Below, piece after piece: positions 37,281 through 47,078 of a stretch of DNA of 64,000 nucleotides (position 1 is its first letter; each line of letters starts with the position of its first letter). The position numbers and the translations under genes are program-made. The stretch is from Alistipes montrealensis (GTDB lineage: Bacteria; Bacteroidota; Bacteroidia; Bacteroidales; Rikenellaceae). The DNA lies in NCBI RefSeq assembly GCF_018362775.1, contig NZ_JAGYXY010000003.1, positions 406,846 to 470,845 of the forward strand, given 5' to 3'. Under the pieces are notes generated by a model. That model was not told the origin of the DNA. It worked only from the letters and a program-made list of their open reading frames with translations, and searched no databases.

Positions 37281-37940
37281 TCAGCGGAAATCGATAAATT
37301 CGTAACCCTTATAAGCGGCCTTGTCGAAGGGCCGGACATGCCCCGTGAGCGGCGCGACCTCCAGGACCTTTACCAGCACCTGCTCGCCGTCGTAGTCGTA
37401 CGAAAGCGAGAGGGGGCGCATCGTGTCGGTCGAGACCGTCAGCGTCACGTTGCCCGCCGGGGAGTCGTTCCCGGCAGCAGGCGTCAGCCGCACTACGGCA
37501 CGGCCTCCGGCCTCGGAGACGAGCGACGGCACGTATTCGCTGCCCAGGAAATCGAAGGCCCGGACCGGATTGTTCAGGATATTGCGGCTCGTGGTGTCGA
37601 CCTCCGTAACAGTCACTTCACGGCGGCGGTTGTCGATCTCGTAGCGAACCCCGCCGTCGGCGAACACCTCGGCGTCGCCCAGTGCGAGGTAATAACCCTC
37701 CCCTTCGACGACATAGCTGCCGCGGGCCTCATAGTCACCCGAGGAGACCTCGAAATTCACGCCATAGCCGTTCATGGCCCGGAAACCCGCCGCGAGGCGT
37801 TCGAGTATCTCCGTGGCGCGAGACTCTGCCGCCCTGCTTTGCGGCATGCCGCAAAACAAGGCGGCAATGAAAAATGAAAAATGAAAAATGAAAAATTTTC
37901 TTTTCCCAATATGCTGTCGAAAGCCAGTATGTCGCGCCAT
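37281..37940 (-). CDS. lolA: LolA-like periplasmic lipoprotein carrier
   Basis: Expected to ferry lipoproteins through the periplasm. The 219-residue protein has the LolA fold pattern of paired strands (GVNFEVSSGDYEARGSYVVEGEGYYLAL, GVRYEIDNRRREVTVTEV) and the C-terminal block LVKVLEVAPLTGHVRPFDKAAYKGYEFIDFR. The ftsK-lolA order is also common in Bacteroidota. The signal peptide is unusual: its hydrophobic core FFIFHFSFFIAALF is encoded by a tandem (TTTTTCA) repeat on the coding strand. The start at 37940 follows an AT-rich repeat. Confidence 0.8.
   Translation of the reverse strand: MARHTGFRQHIGKRKFFIFHFSFFIAALFCGMPQSRAAESRATEILERLAAGFRAMNGYGVNFEVSSGDYEARGSYVVEGEGYYLALGDAEVFADGGVRYEIDNRRREVTVTEVDTTSRNILNNPVRAFDFLGSEYVPSLVSEAGGRAVVRLTPAAGNDSPAGNVTLTVSTDTMRPLSLSYDYDGEQVLVKVLEVAPLTGHVRPFDKAAYKGYEFIDFR
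37867..37894. repeat. Four perfect copies of a 7-bp unit inside lolA
   Basis: The plus strand reads four exact ATGAAAA units, followed by A and T residues. On the coding strand this is (TTTTTCA)n within the signal-peptide codons. Seven is not a multiple of three, so gain or loss of one unit would shift the frame. Confidence 0.8.
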
Positions 37941-37982
37941 TTTTAATTCTCAATTTTTAATTCTCAATTTTTAATTCTTAAT
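37941..37982 (-). repeat. Three copies of a 14-bp AT-rich unit before lolA
   Basis: On the minus strand about three units of AATTAAAAATTGAG precede the lolA ATG, related to the repeats before dapA and lemA. The unit leaves the leader without strong structure. Confidence 0.65.
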
Positions 37983-37985
37983 CGA

Positions 37986-38017
37986 GATTGTTTTGAATCC
38001 TGCGATTCAAAACAATC
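37986..38017 (-). other. 14-bp perfect hairpin overlapping the ftsK stop
   Basis: GATTGTTTTGAATC pairs with GATTCAAAACAATC over a 4-nt loop. The ftsK TGA stop (38007-38009) is inside the stem. There is no T tract, so read-through into lolA is expected. Confidence 0.65.
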
Positions 38018-40754
38018 CCAGTTCCTGCAATTTCGCTTCCAGCGAAGGCATGTCGTGGTAGAGGATGTCGCGCGGCTTGGCCCCCTGCTGGCGGCCTACG
38101 ATGCCGGCGCGTTCGAGCTGCATCATGATGCGGCCCGCGCGGTTGAAGCCCACCTCGTAGTTGCGCTGGATCATCGAGGTCGAAATCTGGCCTCCCGAGA
38201 CTGCGTCGCGGGCGATCTCGGCAAAGAGCGAATCGTATTTCACGGGCGCCGAGGACTCCTCGCTGCCCATTTGTCCGCCGTCGCCGCCATCGGGCGTATA
38301 GTCCGGCAGCGGGTAAGCCGCCGTGTAACCCTGCTGTTTGGAGATGTATTCGCAAATCTGCTCGACCTCCCGGGTCTCGACCAGCGCACACTGGATACGC
38401 GTCAGGTCGCCGTCCTTCGAAAAGAGCATGTCGCCGCGGCCGATGAGCTGGTTGGCTCCCGGCTGGTCGATGATCGTACGCGAGTCGATCATCTGCATCA
38501 CGCGGAAGGCGATTCGGGCCGGGAAGTTGGCCTTGATACCGCCCGTAATGACCTTCACGTCGGGACGCTGTGTGGCGATAATGAGGTGGATGCCGATGGC
38601 GCGGGCCTTCTGTGCAAGGCGCATGACAGGGCCTTCGACTTCACGGGCCGTCATGATCAGGTCGGCGAATTCGTCGACCACCACCACAATATAAGGCAGA
38701 TAGCGGTGACCGTTCATCGGGTTCAGCCGCCGCGAAGTGAATTTCTCGTTGTATTCGGCAATGTTGCGCGCCCCGGCCTTCTTACACAGTTCCAGACGGT
38801 TGTCCATCTCCGTGCAGAGCGAGTTGAGCGTATAGACCGCCTTCTTGGGGTCGGTGATGATGGCGTCGTCCTCCGATTCCATTTTGGCCAGGAAGTGACG
38901 TTCGATCTTGGCATAGAGCGAGAACTCGACCATCTTGGGGTCGATCATCACGAACTTCAACTGCGCGGGGTGCTTGCGGTAGAGCAGCGAGGTGATGATG
39001 GCGTTCAGACCCACGGACTTACCCTGTCCCGTAGCGCCGGCAACCAGCAAGTGCGGCATCTTCGCCAGGTCGAAAACGTAGTTCTCATTCTGGATCGTGC
39101 GGCCGATCACCACCGGCAGTTCGGCCTTCGACTCCTGGAAACGCAGCGAGCGCACGGCCGAATACATCGACACGACCTGCTTGTCGCGGTTGGGGACTTC
39201 GATACCGATGGTCCCCTTGCCCGGGATCGGGGCGATAATGCGGATACCCAGCGCCTTGAGGCTCTGGGCAATATCGTTTTCGAGGCCCTGGATCTTCGAA
39301 ATCTTGACTCCCTGCGCCTGCACGATCTCGTAGAGCGTCACCGTAGGGCCTACCGTGGCCTTGATGCGCTGGATCGGAATGCCGAAGTTCTTGAGCGTAT
39401 CCTCGATCTTGGTCTTGTTCTCGAAAATCTCCTCGTCCGAGACCTCCGAATCGGAAACATAATCCTCCAAAAGCGTCACGGGCGGCTTGCGGTAGTTCAC
39501 GAGGTCTTTCAGCGGGTCGTAACTCTCCATGGGGATGGCGGCTTCGTCGACCAGCTTCGCTTCGTTGGCCTCGACCGTCACCACGACCCCTTCGGCTTCG
39601 GGCGCATCGTCGGCGACGATGATCTCAGTGAAGGGCGCATCGGGATCGGCCGGTTCGGCCTCCCCGCCGGCAGGTTCCTCCGGAGCAGGCGCCGCAGGCG
39701 CAATATCGCGTACCACAGGGCGGTCCAGTTCGATCAGTCCGCTGCGGCCGATCACTACACGTCCCTCGGGACGCGAAAGATCCACTTCGGTAAATTCCCC
39801 GTCTTCGACAGGAGCCGCCGTCTCTTCGGCAACGGCATCCTCACCGGCAAGGGGCTCCCCGCCGGGCGTCAGTTCCAGGAAGGGATTGTCGTCATCGACG
39901 GATTTCTTCGGCGCGACGGGCTCCGAAGGGCGCTCCACATGGATCGGGGCGGTTTTCGACGCGACGGGGTCGGCGGCTTTCTGCGCCGCAGGCTCTGCGG
40001 CCTTCGGGGCTGCGGGCTGCTGCACGACGGGCTTCGAAGCCGGTTTCGGGGCCGGTTCGGGTGCAGGTTCCCCGGCCTCTTCATCCCCCGCCGTACGGAT
40101 ATGCGGCACGACTTTATGTTTGAGAATCTCGACGACCTTCCCACTCTTGTCGACCATCACGTTCCCCGCCTCGTTGACTTTGTTGATAAAGTTGCGGTTG
40201 ATGAAAACGCCCGTAAGTATCCATCCGCCGAGCAGCAGGATGATCGTTCCGAAAGCCCCGATATGCGTCCGCAGCAGAGCCGAGGTCTCGATGCCGAAAG
40301 CACCGCCCCACCCCGTCGAGCAGCAGAGGCTCCAGCGGTCGGCGAAGGCGGACCCCAGCGTCAGCGACCCCAGGATCATGATCAGGAACAACGAAAGGAT
40401 CGAATGGTTGAACAGCAGCGGCCGCTGGCGGATAATCCTTACGCCGATCAGCACGATCATCACGGGGATCAGGATGCCGAACAGGCCGAACGAATAGTCG
40501 ACCAGCAGACGCCCCAGCCGGGCCCCGGCCCAGCCGCAGAGGTTTTCCGGCTCGACGCCGAGCGTCGCCCGCTCGTCGGGCGAAAGTTTCAGGCCGCTCT
40601 GGTCGGCCGTCCAACTGAAAAACGAGAAGAACACCGCGGCGGCGGCGAACAAGCCGATGAACAACAGCAACAGCCCGGCGATCCAGCGCGCACTGTCGCT
40701 GTTGGAACGCTGAACGGCCTGCCGTCCGTTGGAGGATGTATTTTTAGATGCCAT
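38007..40754 (-). CDS. ftsK: DNA translocase FtsK
   Basis: Couples chromosome segregation to cell division at the septum. The 915-residue protein begins with about four membrane segments (WIAGLLLLFIGLFAAAAVFFSFF and others in the first 200 residues), then an Ala/Pro/Glu-rich linker, then the motor: ITPVVTLYEI-like alpha region, Walker A GATGQGKSVGLNAI, Walker B YIVVVVDEFADLIM, and RPDVKVITGGIKANFPARIAFRV. The winged-helix gamma domain is at the C-terminus (ISTSMIQRNYEVGFNRAGRIMMQLERAGIVG). Start at ATG 40754; the earlier in-frame start at 40841 adds residues without family support. First gene of the lolA-GT8 run. Confidence 0.96.
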   Translation of the reverse strand: MASKNTSSNGRQAVQRSNSDSARWIAGLLLLFIGLFAAAAVFFSFFSWTADQSGLKLSPDERATLGVEPENLCGWAGARLGRLLVDYSFGLFGILIPVMIVLIGVRIIRQRPLLFNHSILSLFLIMILGSLTLGSAFADRWSLCCSTGWGGAFGIETSALLRTHIGAFGTIILLLGGWILTGVFINRNFINKVNEAGNVMVDKSGKVVEILKHKVVPHIRTAGDEEAGEPAPEPAPKPASKPVVQQPAAPKAAEPAAQKAADPVASKTAPIHVERPSEPVAPKKSVDDDNPFLELTPGGEPLAGEDAVAEETAAPVEDGEFTEVDLSRPEGRVVIGRSGLIELDRPVVRDIAPAAPAPEEPAGGEAEPADPDAPFTEIIVADDAPEAEGVVVTVEANEAKLVDEAAIPMESYDPLKDLVNYRKPPVTLLEDYVSDSEVSDEEIFENKTKIEDTLKNFGIPIQRIKATVGPTVTLYEIVQAQGVKISKIQGLENDIAQSLKALGIRIIAPIPGKGTIGIEVPNRDKQVVSMYSAVRSLRFQESKAELPVVIGRTIQNENYVFDLAKMPHLLVAGATGQGKSVGLNAIITSLLYRKHPAQLKFVMIDPKMVEFSLYAKIERHFLAKMESEDDAIITDPKKAVYTLNSLCTEMDNRLELCKKAGARNIAEYNEKFTSRRLNPMNGHRYLPYIVVVVDEFADLIMTAREVEGPVMRLAQKARAIGIHLIIATQRPDVKVITGGIKANFPARIAFRVMQMIDSRTIIDQPGANQLIGRGDMLFSKDGDLTRIQCALVETREVEQICEYISKQQGYTAAYPLPDYTPDGGDGGQMGSEESSAPVKYDSLFAEIARDAVSGGQISTSMIQRNYEVGFNRAGRIMMQLERAGIVGRQQGAKPRDILYHDMPSLEAKLQELGLF

Positions 40755-40897
40755 TTCCCGAATGTCGATATTGTCGAGCGAAGGTACTAATTTTTTCCGA
40801 CAATTTCGGGGACATTGTGAACTTTCTTGGCGGCTGACCACGATTTTGACCCAAAAGAGACCTTCGGATAAACCGGATTGAATTACCTTTGCACACA

Positions 40898-40940
40898 GAA
40901 AAAAAGCGGCTCCCGCTCCGAAACCGACGAGGGAGAGCCG
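40898..40940 (-). terminator. Terminator of the plsC-parE-parC-aroK-murI operon
   Basis: On the minus strand CGGCTCTCCC pairs with GGGAGCCG (small bulge) and is followed by C and seven T residues. It lies about 40 bases after the murI stop. Confidence 0.8.
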
Positions 40941-40979
40941 ACAATCACAAACCCCGAACTGCTATGAATCTCCACTATT

Positions 40980-41780
40980 TTATCGTGGGGCGGTTCTTCC
41001 TGCAGAGAAGGATTTTGCAGCCTTCTGCTCGAGGTGGAGGCGGTAGTTCTCGCCGGCAAAAGTATGGAACGTGAAAACGGGACGGTTGTCCGCCGAAGCA
41101 TGCAGGCCGTACCGGTCGAGGAGGTCCCCGACCCGGCGGGCGACGGCGGGCGACGGATCGACAATAGCAACGCCGCGGCCGGCGAGGATGCGTTCGAGGA
41201 CGTGTATCAGGAAGGGATAGTGCGTGCAGCCCAGCACGATCTGGTCGGCGCCACGCGCCAGCATCGGCTCCACGGCGGCCCGGACACAGGCCTCGGCCTC
41301 GGGAGTATCTTCGCGGTCGGCCTCGACCAGTTCGACGAAACCGACGCCCGGATAGGTCAGGACCTCGATGCCGCTGCCGTATTTGGCGGCCGTGCGGCGG
41401 AACAGGTCGCCGTCGAGGCTCCGCTCGGTAGCCAGCACGCCCACCACCCCGCTGCGGGTCGCGAGGCACGCGGGTTTCACGGCCGGTTCCATGCCCACGA
41501 TGGGCAGGCCGGCATATTTCTCGCGCAAAAAGTCGATGGCGGCGGCCGTAGCGGTGTTGCAGGCCACGACGACCATTTTACAGCCCAGCTCCACGAGCCG
41601 CGCAACGGCGGCATCGGCCAGCGCCTGCACCTCCCCGCGGGGCCGCGAGCCGTAGGGGCAGTTGGCGCCGTCGCCGAGGTAAACGAGCGATTCGCCGGGC
41701 AGCGCACGCCGGATTTCGCGCCAGACGGTCAGCCCGCCCAGTCCCGAATCGTAAACGCCTATGGGTCGGTTGTCAGTCAC
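40980..41780 (-). CDS. murI: Glutamate racemase
   Basis: Makes D-glutamate for peptidoglycan. The 266-residue protein has both catalytic cysteines in VVACNTATAAA and LGCTHYPFL, plus IGVYDSGLGGLTVWREI and YLGDGANCPYG. The start is the GTG at 41780, giving the standard N-terminus TDNRPIGVYDSG; it overlaps the aroK stop by 8 bases, so translation is coupled. The longer frame to 41846 lies inside aroK and is not used. Last gene of the operon, 39 bases before the terminator. Confidence 0.95.
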   Translation of the reverse strand: MTDNRPIGVYDSGLGGLTVWREIRRALPGESLVYLGDGANCPYGSRPRGEVQALADAAVARLVELGCKMVVVACNTATAAAIDFLREKYAGLPIVGMEPAVKPACLATRSGVVGVLATERSLDGDLFRRTAAKYGSGIEVLTYPGVGFVELVEADREDTPEAEACVRAAVEPMLARGADQIVLGCTHYPFLIHVLERILAGRGVAIVDPSPAVARRVGDLLDRYGLHASADNRPVFTFHTFAGENYRLHLEQKAAKSFSAGRTAPR

Positions 41781-42300
41781 GGTCGGAAAAGGTTTTGACG
41801 ATATATTCGACCAGTTCGTCGTCGGACATCGGGTCACAGTCGACAACCAGCGAAGCCTGCGTATAAAAAGGATCGCGCACCGCCATGTCGTTACGCATGA
41901 ATTCCACCAGTTCGTCGTCGCTGAGGCCTTGCAGGCGGGGGCGCTTGCGGCGTCCGTAGGGGCTCAGGCGGCAGGCGATCTGCTCCGGCGAGCGGCGCAG
42001 GTAGACCGTATTGCCCACGGCGTTCATGCACGCCATGTTGTCGCTCCACGTCGGCAGTCCGCCGCCCGTGGAGACCACAACAAAGGGGTTTCCGGCAATC
42101 ACCTCGTCGAGGACCCGGCGCTCGGCCTGCCGGAAGCGCTCTTCGCCTTCGTAACGGAAGACATCGGCCACGGAAGCGCCTTCGCGCTCCTCGACCAGCG
42201 CATCGGTATCGACGAAATCGACGCCCAGACGCCGTGCCAACTTGCGTCCCAGGGTGCTCTTGCCGCAGCCCATATAACCGACCAGGAATAGTGTTTTCAT
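41773..42300 (-). CDS. aroK: Shikimate kinase
   Basis: ATP-dependent phosphorylation of shikimate at the 3-hydroxyl on the way to chorismate. The 175-residue protein starts MKTLFLVGYMGCGKSTLGRKLA with Walker A, then DFVDTDALVEEREG (shikimate-binding Asp), the FRYEGEERFRQAERRVL arginine region and VVSTGGGLP. Length fits the family. It is the fourth gene of the minus-strand operon, 14 bases after parC, and overlaps murI. Confidence 0.96.
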   Translation of the reverse strand: MKTLFLVGYMGCGKSTLGRKLARRLGVDFVDTDALVEEREGASVADVFRYEGEERFRQAERRVLDEVIAGNPFVVVSTGGGLPTWSDNMACMNAVGNTVYLRRSPEQIACRLSPYGRRKRPRLQGLSDDELVEFMRNDMAVRDPFYTQASLVVDCDPMSDDELVEYIVKTFSDRD

Positions 42301-42314
42301 CGCTGGCGGCCGTT

Positions 42315-45188
42315 TCAGAACAGGTTCAACTGCTCGGGATCGATCATCTCGTCGGCATCGCCCTTCGCACGCTCGATCTCGAATTCCACGCCCCCGACGA
42401 TCGTGCCGGGTCGGGGCGCGTCGGCCGGAGTTTTCTCCGGAGCGGATTTCGCAGCCGGTTTCGCAGCGGCCTTCGGAGCCGCTTTTTCCCCGGCGGCCTC
42501 CGCTTCGGGACTTTCCGGAGCATCTGTTTCGGGAACATCGGGCAGTTCGTCGCCGTCGAATTCCTCGTCGTCCGTCGGTTCGGGTTCGGGCGGCAGCTCG
42601 GGCTCGATCATCCGCAGGCGGTCGACATCGTAGGTCGTCAGGCGTTTGCCCTTGGCGCGGTGGCTCTTGACACCCACAAATTCGTCAACATCGACCAAAT
42701 CGGCAGGACGCGTGGCATGCGCACCCTTGTAGGTGATCTCCAACTGCGCGCCGGCGCGGTCGGTGACACAGACAAAATCGGCGTCGGCGTCGAGGAAGTC
42801 CTGCATCTTGTCCGACATCTCGGCCGTGAAACGCTTCATGTAGTAATACCGCTGGTCACGGTCGTAATAGCACAGGCTGTAAACCCGGTCGGGTTCATAG
42901 CGGCTCACGCGGACGGTGTCGTCGGGGAAGTGCTGGCCCAGGTCGTAGTTGGTGATATAGTACTGATTCTTAGAGGTCCACACGATTAACTTGTCGTCGC
43001 CCTTGAACTCGCCGAGCAGCTTGCCGCGGCCGTCGGCATTGAGACGGCGCACGTCCTCGTCGAACCAGATGTTCTGCCCCCCGAGCGTCGAGGTTCCGCG
43101 CTCCTTCAGCACGATTTTATGGATGCCGTAACGCGAGAACAAATTGCCCTGGCTCTGGCGGCCCTTGATGGCAAGGGTCGAGAAATCGAGGTCGACGATC
43201 ACCTTTTTCAGGCGCGGGCGGGGCTTAAAGTAAACCTTTAAGACCTCGGCCTCACCGTTCGGATTGACAGACATATAGAGTATCTCGCTCTTAGGCGTTC
43301 CCTTGGTGATGTCGTACTCCTTGTCGCGCGTGATACCCTTGATGGCGCAGCGCTTCATCATGATCGCGCCGTTCTTGCCGTCGCGGTAGAGGACGTTATA
43401 GATCGTACGGTCGTCGTTGCGTTTGAAGACCCCGATGTAGTGGATGCCCTTGTCGAAAAAAGCCTTGTCGGAAACCTTGGTGATCACGTAGCGCCCGTCC
43501 TTGGTGAAGACGATCACGTCGTCGATGTCCGAGCAGTCGCAGACCAGCTCCGCATCCTTCATCGACTTGCCGATGCCGAAGAAGCCTTCGGCCCGGTCGA
43601 CGTAGAGTTTGGCGTTCGTAACGGCCACCTTCGTCGCCTCGATCGAGTCGAACTCGCGCAGTTCGGTGCGGCGTTCCTTGCCCTTGCCGTACTTGTCGCG
43701 GATACGCTCGTAGTAAGCCACGGTGTATTCGGTGAGGTGGTCGAGGTCGTACTGCGTCGACTTCATGTCCTCCTCGATCTGTTTGATCTCATTGTCGGCC
43801 TTCTCGCTGTCGTAGCGCGAAATACGGATAAACTTCAGTTCGGTAAGCTTCTGAACGTCTTCAAGCGTTACTTCACGTCGCAGCCGTTTCTTGAAGGGTT
43901 CCAGGCCTTTATCGACGGCGGCGTAGGCTTCTTCACGGCTCTTGCAGCCCTCGATGAGCTGGTAGAGTTTATTCTCGATGAAGATGCGTTCGAGCGACGC
44001 GGCGTGCCACGCCTCGTTGAGTTCGCCCAGCTTGATTTGCAGTTCGAGGCCCAGCAGCGATTTGGTATGCTCGGCCGAACGGCGCAGAATCTCGGAAACG
44101 CCCAGGAAGTGGGGTTTCTCGTCCCAGATGACGCACGAGTTGGGAGCGATCGACACCTCGCAGTCGGTGAAGGCGTAGAGCGCGTCGATGGTCTTGTCCG
44201 AGGATTCGTCGGGCGAAACCTGGATGACGATTTCGACTTTGTCGGCCGTATTGTCGTCGACCTTTTTGATCTTGATCTTGCCTTTGTCGTTGGCCTTGAT
44301 AATCGAATCCTTGATCGACTCGGTAGTCGTGGTATAGGGAATTTCGGTGATGGCAAGCGTACGCTTGTCGATCTTCGAAATCTTGGCGCGGACCTTCACC
44401 GCCCCGCCCCTCAGGCCGTCGTTATAGCGGCTCACGTCGGCCATGCCGCCCGTCGGGAAGTCGGGATACAACTGGAAATCGCGGCCCTGAAGGTGCGCAA
44501 TGGCGGCGTTGATCAGTTCCAGGAAGTTGTGGGGCAGGATTTTCGAAGCCAGGCCCACGGCGATGCCGTCGGAGCCCTGTGCCAGCAGCAGCGGGAATTT
44601 GATGGGCAGCGTGACGGGCTCCTCCTTGCGGCCGTCGTACGAAAGCATCCACTCCGTCGTCTTCTTGTTGAAGACCACGTCGAGGGCGAATTTCGACAGG
44701 CGCGCCTCGATATATCGGCCCGCGGCGGCCTCGTCGCCCGTGAGGATGTTGCCCCAGTTACCCTGGCAGTCGATCAAAAGGTCCTTCTGGCCCAGTTGGA
44801 CCAGTGCGTCCTTGATCGAGGCGTCGCCGTGCGGGTGGTACTGCATGGTCTGTCCCACGAGGTTGGCCACCTTGTTGTAGCGGCCGTCGTCGACGACCTT
44901 CATCGCGTGGAGGATGCGTCGCTGAACGGGCTTCAGGCCGTCCTCGACATGCGGCACGGCGCGTTCGAGGATCACGTACGAAGCGTAGTCCAGGAACCAG
45001 TTCTTATACATGCCCGTGAGCTTGCGCACGCCCCCTTCCTCCTGCGTCAGGCGGTCGAACTTGCCCGCCTTGGCCGGAGCTTCGGCCACAGGGGTTTCGT
45101 CATCGGCGGCATCCGCGGTTTCGGGGGTCGAAGCGTCCTCGCTGAACGCTTCGCCGGGAATCAATTCGTCTTTATCTTTTTCTGCCAT
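42315..45188 (-). CDS. parC: DNA topoisomerase IV subunit A
   Basis: Strand-passing subunit of the decatenating enzyme. The 957-residue protein has catalytic Tyr159 in GDEAAAGRYIEARL and the winged-helix block VPHVEDGLKPVQRRILHAM. The quinolone region reads HPHGDASIKD, so the E. coli Ser80 position is Ala and Glu84 is Asp. A pinwheel-type C-terminal domain follows, then a roughly 120-residue acidic and Ala/Lys/Pro-rich tail ending IDPEQLNLF. The N-terminal 45 residues are acidic and disordered. It starts six bases after parE. Confidence 0.95.
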   Translation of the reverse strand: MAEKDKDELIPGEAFSEDASTPETADAADDETPVAEAPAKAGKFDRLTQEEGGVRKLTGMYKNWFLDYASYVILERAVPHVEDGLKPVQRRILHAMKVVDDGRYNKVANLVGQTMQYHPHGDASIKDALVQLGQKDLLIDCQGNWGNILTGDEAAAGRYIEARLSKFALDVVFNKKTTEWMLSYDGRKEEPVTLPIKFPLLLAQGSDGIAVGLASKILPHNFLELINAAIAHLQGRDFQLYPDFPTGGMADVSRYNDGLRGGAVKVRAKISKIDKRTLAITEIPYTTTTESIKDSIIKANDKGKIKIKKVDDNTADKVEIVIQVSPDESSDKTIDALYAFTDCEVSIAPNSCVIWDEKPHFLGVSEILRRSAEHTKSLLGLELQIKLGELNEAWHAASLERIFIENKLYQLIEGCKSREEAYAAVDKGLEPFKKRLRREVTLEDVQKLTELKFIRISRYDSEKADNEIKQIEEDMKSTQYDLDHLTEYTVAYYERIRDKYGKGKERRTELREFDSIEATKVAVTNAKLYVDRAEGFFGIGKSMKDAELVCDCSDIDDVIVFTKDGRYVITKVSDKAFFDKGIHYIGVFKRNDDRTIYNVLYRDGKNGAIMMKRCAIKGITRDKEYDITKGTPKSEILYMSVNPNGEAEVLKVYFKPRPRLKKVIVDLDFSTLAIKGRQSQGNLFSRYGIHKIVLKERGTSTLGGQNIWFDEDVRRLNADGRGKLLGEFKGDDKLIVWTSKNQYYITNYDLGQHFPDDTVRVSRYEPDRVYSLCYYDRDQRYYYMKRFTAEMSDKMQDFLDADADFVCVTDRAGAQLEITYKGAHATRPADLVDVDEFVGVKSHRAKGKRLTTYDVDRLRMIEPELPPEPEPTDDEEFDGDELPDVPETDAPESPEAEAAGEKAAPKAAAKPAAKSAPEKTPADAPRPGTIVGGVEFEIERAKGDADEMIDPEQLNLF

Positions 45189-45194
45189 ATTCCT

Positions 45195-47072
45195 TTAGCT
45201 GATTTTCAGGTCCTGCTCCACGATGTCCTCCTCGATGCGCAGGTTGTCGATGATGAAACCCTGCCGTTCGTAGGTGTTCTTACCCATGTAGAACTCCAGC
45301 AGGTCGTGGATCGGGTCGTCTTTCGTAATGCGGACCTTGTCGAGCCGCATGTTCTCGCCGATAAACTCCTTGAACTCGTCGGGCGAAATCTCGCCGAGAC
45401 CTTTGAATCGCGTGATCTCGGCATTGACGCCGCAGCGGGCCACGGCTTTCAGGCGCTCCTCCTCCGAATAGCAGTAGAGCGTCTCCTTCTTGTTGCGCAC
45501 GCGGAACAAGGGGGTTTGCAGCACGAACAAATGCCCCTGGCGGATGACCTCGGGGAAGAATTGCAGGAAGAAGGTCATCATCAGAAGGCGGATGTGCATG
45601 CCGTCGACATCGGCATCGGTGGCGATGACTACCTTGTTGTAACGCAGGTTGTCCATATCCTCCTCGATGTTCAGTGCCGCCTGCAAGAGGTTGAACTCCT
45701 CGTTCTCGTAGACCACCTTCTTCGTAAGCCCGTAGCAGTTGAGCGGCTTTCCGCGCAGCGAGAAGACCGCCTGCGTGCGCACGTCGCGGCTCTTGGTGAT
45801 CGAACCCGAAGCCGAGTTACCCTCCGTGATGAAGATCATCGACTGCTCGGCCAACTCGCTCTTGTCCGTGCGGTGAATCTTGCAGTCGCGCAGTTTCTTG
45901 TTGTTCAGGCTTACTTTCTTGGCCGTTTCGCGGGCTTTCTTCTGGATGCCCGAGATCGCCTTGCGCTCCTTTTCGTTCTCGACGATCTTCTTCTGGAGAA
46001 TCTGCGCCGTCTCGGCATGCTTGTGCAGGTAGTCGTCGAGGTGCTTGGTGAGGAAGTCGGCCACGAAGTTATTCACCGAGACACCCGGCTCGACCTCCTT
46101 CGAACCGTATTTGGTCTTCATCTGGTTCTCGAAAATCGGGTCGGTGACCTTGATCGAGATGGCTGCGATGATCGACGTGCGGATGTCCGAAGGATCGTAG
46201 TCCTTGTGGTAGAACTCCTTGACGGTCTTGGCAATGGCGGCGCGAAGAGCCGTCTGGTGCGTACCGCCCTGGGTGGTGTGCTGTCCGTTGACGAACGAGT
46301 CGTAGCTCTCGCCGTAACCCGTGCCGTGGGTGATCACGACCTCGATGTCCTCGCCCGAAAGGTGGATCGGGGGATAGAGCGGATCCTCGGTCATGTTGTC
46401 GTTCACCAGGTCCAGCAGGCCGTTTTTGGAAACATAGCTCTTGCCGTTGAAATTGAGCGTCAGCCCCAGGTTCAGGTAGCTGTAATTGCGGATTTTCTGC
46501 TCAACGTATTCGAGGTTGTAAGCGTATTCGCCGAAAATCTCCTCGTCGACGCGGTACGAAATGAACGTGCCGTTCTTCTCGCTGACGCCGCTCTCCCACT
46601 TGTCGCTCACTTCGAGGCCCTTGGCGAAGGTCACCGTGCGGGCTTCGCCGTCACGCACCGAACGGGCCGTAAATTCGCCCGAAAGCATGTTGACGGCTTT
46701 GACGCCCACACCGTTGAGACCCACTGTTTTCTTGAAGGCATCGCCGCCGTACTTACCGCCGGTGTTCATCTGCCCGACGGCGGCCGCAAGCGACTTGAGG
46801 GGGATGCCGCGGCCGTAGTCGCGCACCGAAACCACGTTGTCGACGATCGAAATGTCGATCTGGCGTCCGGCGCCCATGATGAACTCGTCGATCGAGTTGT
46901 CGACGACCTCCTTGATCAGCACGTAGAGCGCCTCGTCGGGCTGCGAGCCGTCGCCGACCACGCCGACGTACATGCCGGGGCGCAGACGGATGTGCTCCCT
47001 CGGGGAGAGGGTCACGATGGCGTCGTCGCCGTAATTTGCTGCGTTTGAATTGCTATTGAGTAAATCTGCCAT
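45195..47072 (-). CDS. parE: DNA topoisomerase IV subunit B
   Basis: ATPase subunit partner of ParC. The 625-residue protein has the GHKL pocket ([13 protein letters not shown] with Glu and Asn, [33 protein letters not shown]), [16 protein letters not shown] in the transducer domain, and the TOPRIM motifs [10 protein letters not shown] and [19 protein letters not shown]. Length is short relative to full GyrB, as expected for ParE. It lies six bases after plsC and six bases before parC. Confidence 0.95.
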   Translation of the reverse strand: MADLLNSNSNAANYGDDAIVTLSPREHIRLRPGMYVGVVGDGSQPDEALYVLIKEVVDNSIDEFIMGAGRQIDISIVDNVVSVRDYGRGIPLKSLAAAVGQMNTGGKYGGDAFKKTVGLNGVGVKAVNMLSGEFTARSVRDGEARTVTFAKGLEVSDKWESGVSEKNGTFISYRVDEEIFGEYAYNLEYVEQKIRNYSYLNLGLTLNFNGKSYVSKNGLLDLVNDNMTEDPLYPPIHLSGEDIEVVITHGTGYGESYDSFVNGQHTTQGGTHQTALRAAIAKTVKEFYHKDYDPSDIRTSIIAAISIKVTDPIFENQMKTKYGSKEVEPGVSVNNFVADFLTKHLDDYLHKHAETAQILQKKIVENEKERKAISGIQKKARETAKKVSLNNKKLRDCKIHRTDKSELAEQSMIFITEGNSASGSITKSRDVRTQAVFSLRGKPLNCYGLTKKVVYENEEFNLLQAALNIEEDMDNLRYNKVVIATDADVDGMHIRLLMMTFFLQFFPEVIRQGHLFVLQTPLFRVRNKKETLYCYSEEERLKAVARCGVNAEITRFKGLGEISPDEFKEFIGENMRLDKVRITKDDPIHDLLEFYMGKNTYERQGFIIDNLRIEEDIVEQDLKIS

Positions 47073-47078
47073 AATTCG

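Noticed and set aside
38055..40790. Plus-strand open frame of about 900 codons opposite ftsK
   Set aside because: FtsK motor motifs are on the minus strand. The antisense product is Arg/His/Asp-rich without any fold signature.
40884..40891. Exact TACCTTTG on the plus strand as promoter of an antisense RNA to murI
   Set aside because: No -33 element, and it directly abuts the minus-strand operon terminator. A match of this length occurs by chance dozens of times in 64 kb on two strands.
43440..47048. Plus-strand open frame of about 1200 codons opposite parC and parE
   Set aside because: It spans two well-identified genes on the other strand and their junction. It is a by-product of codon bias and G+C content.
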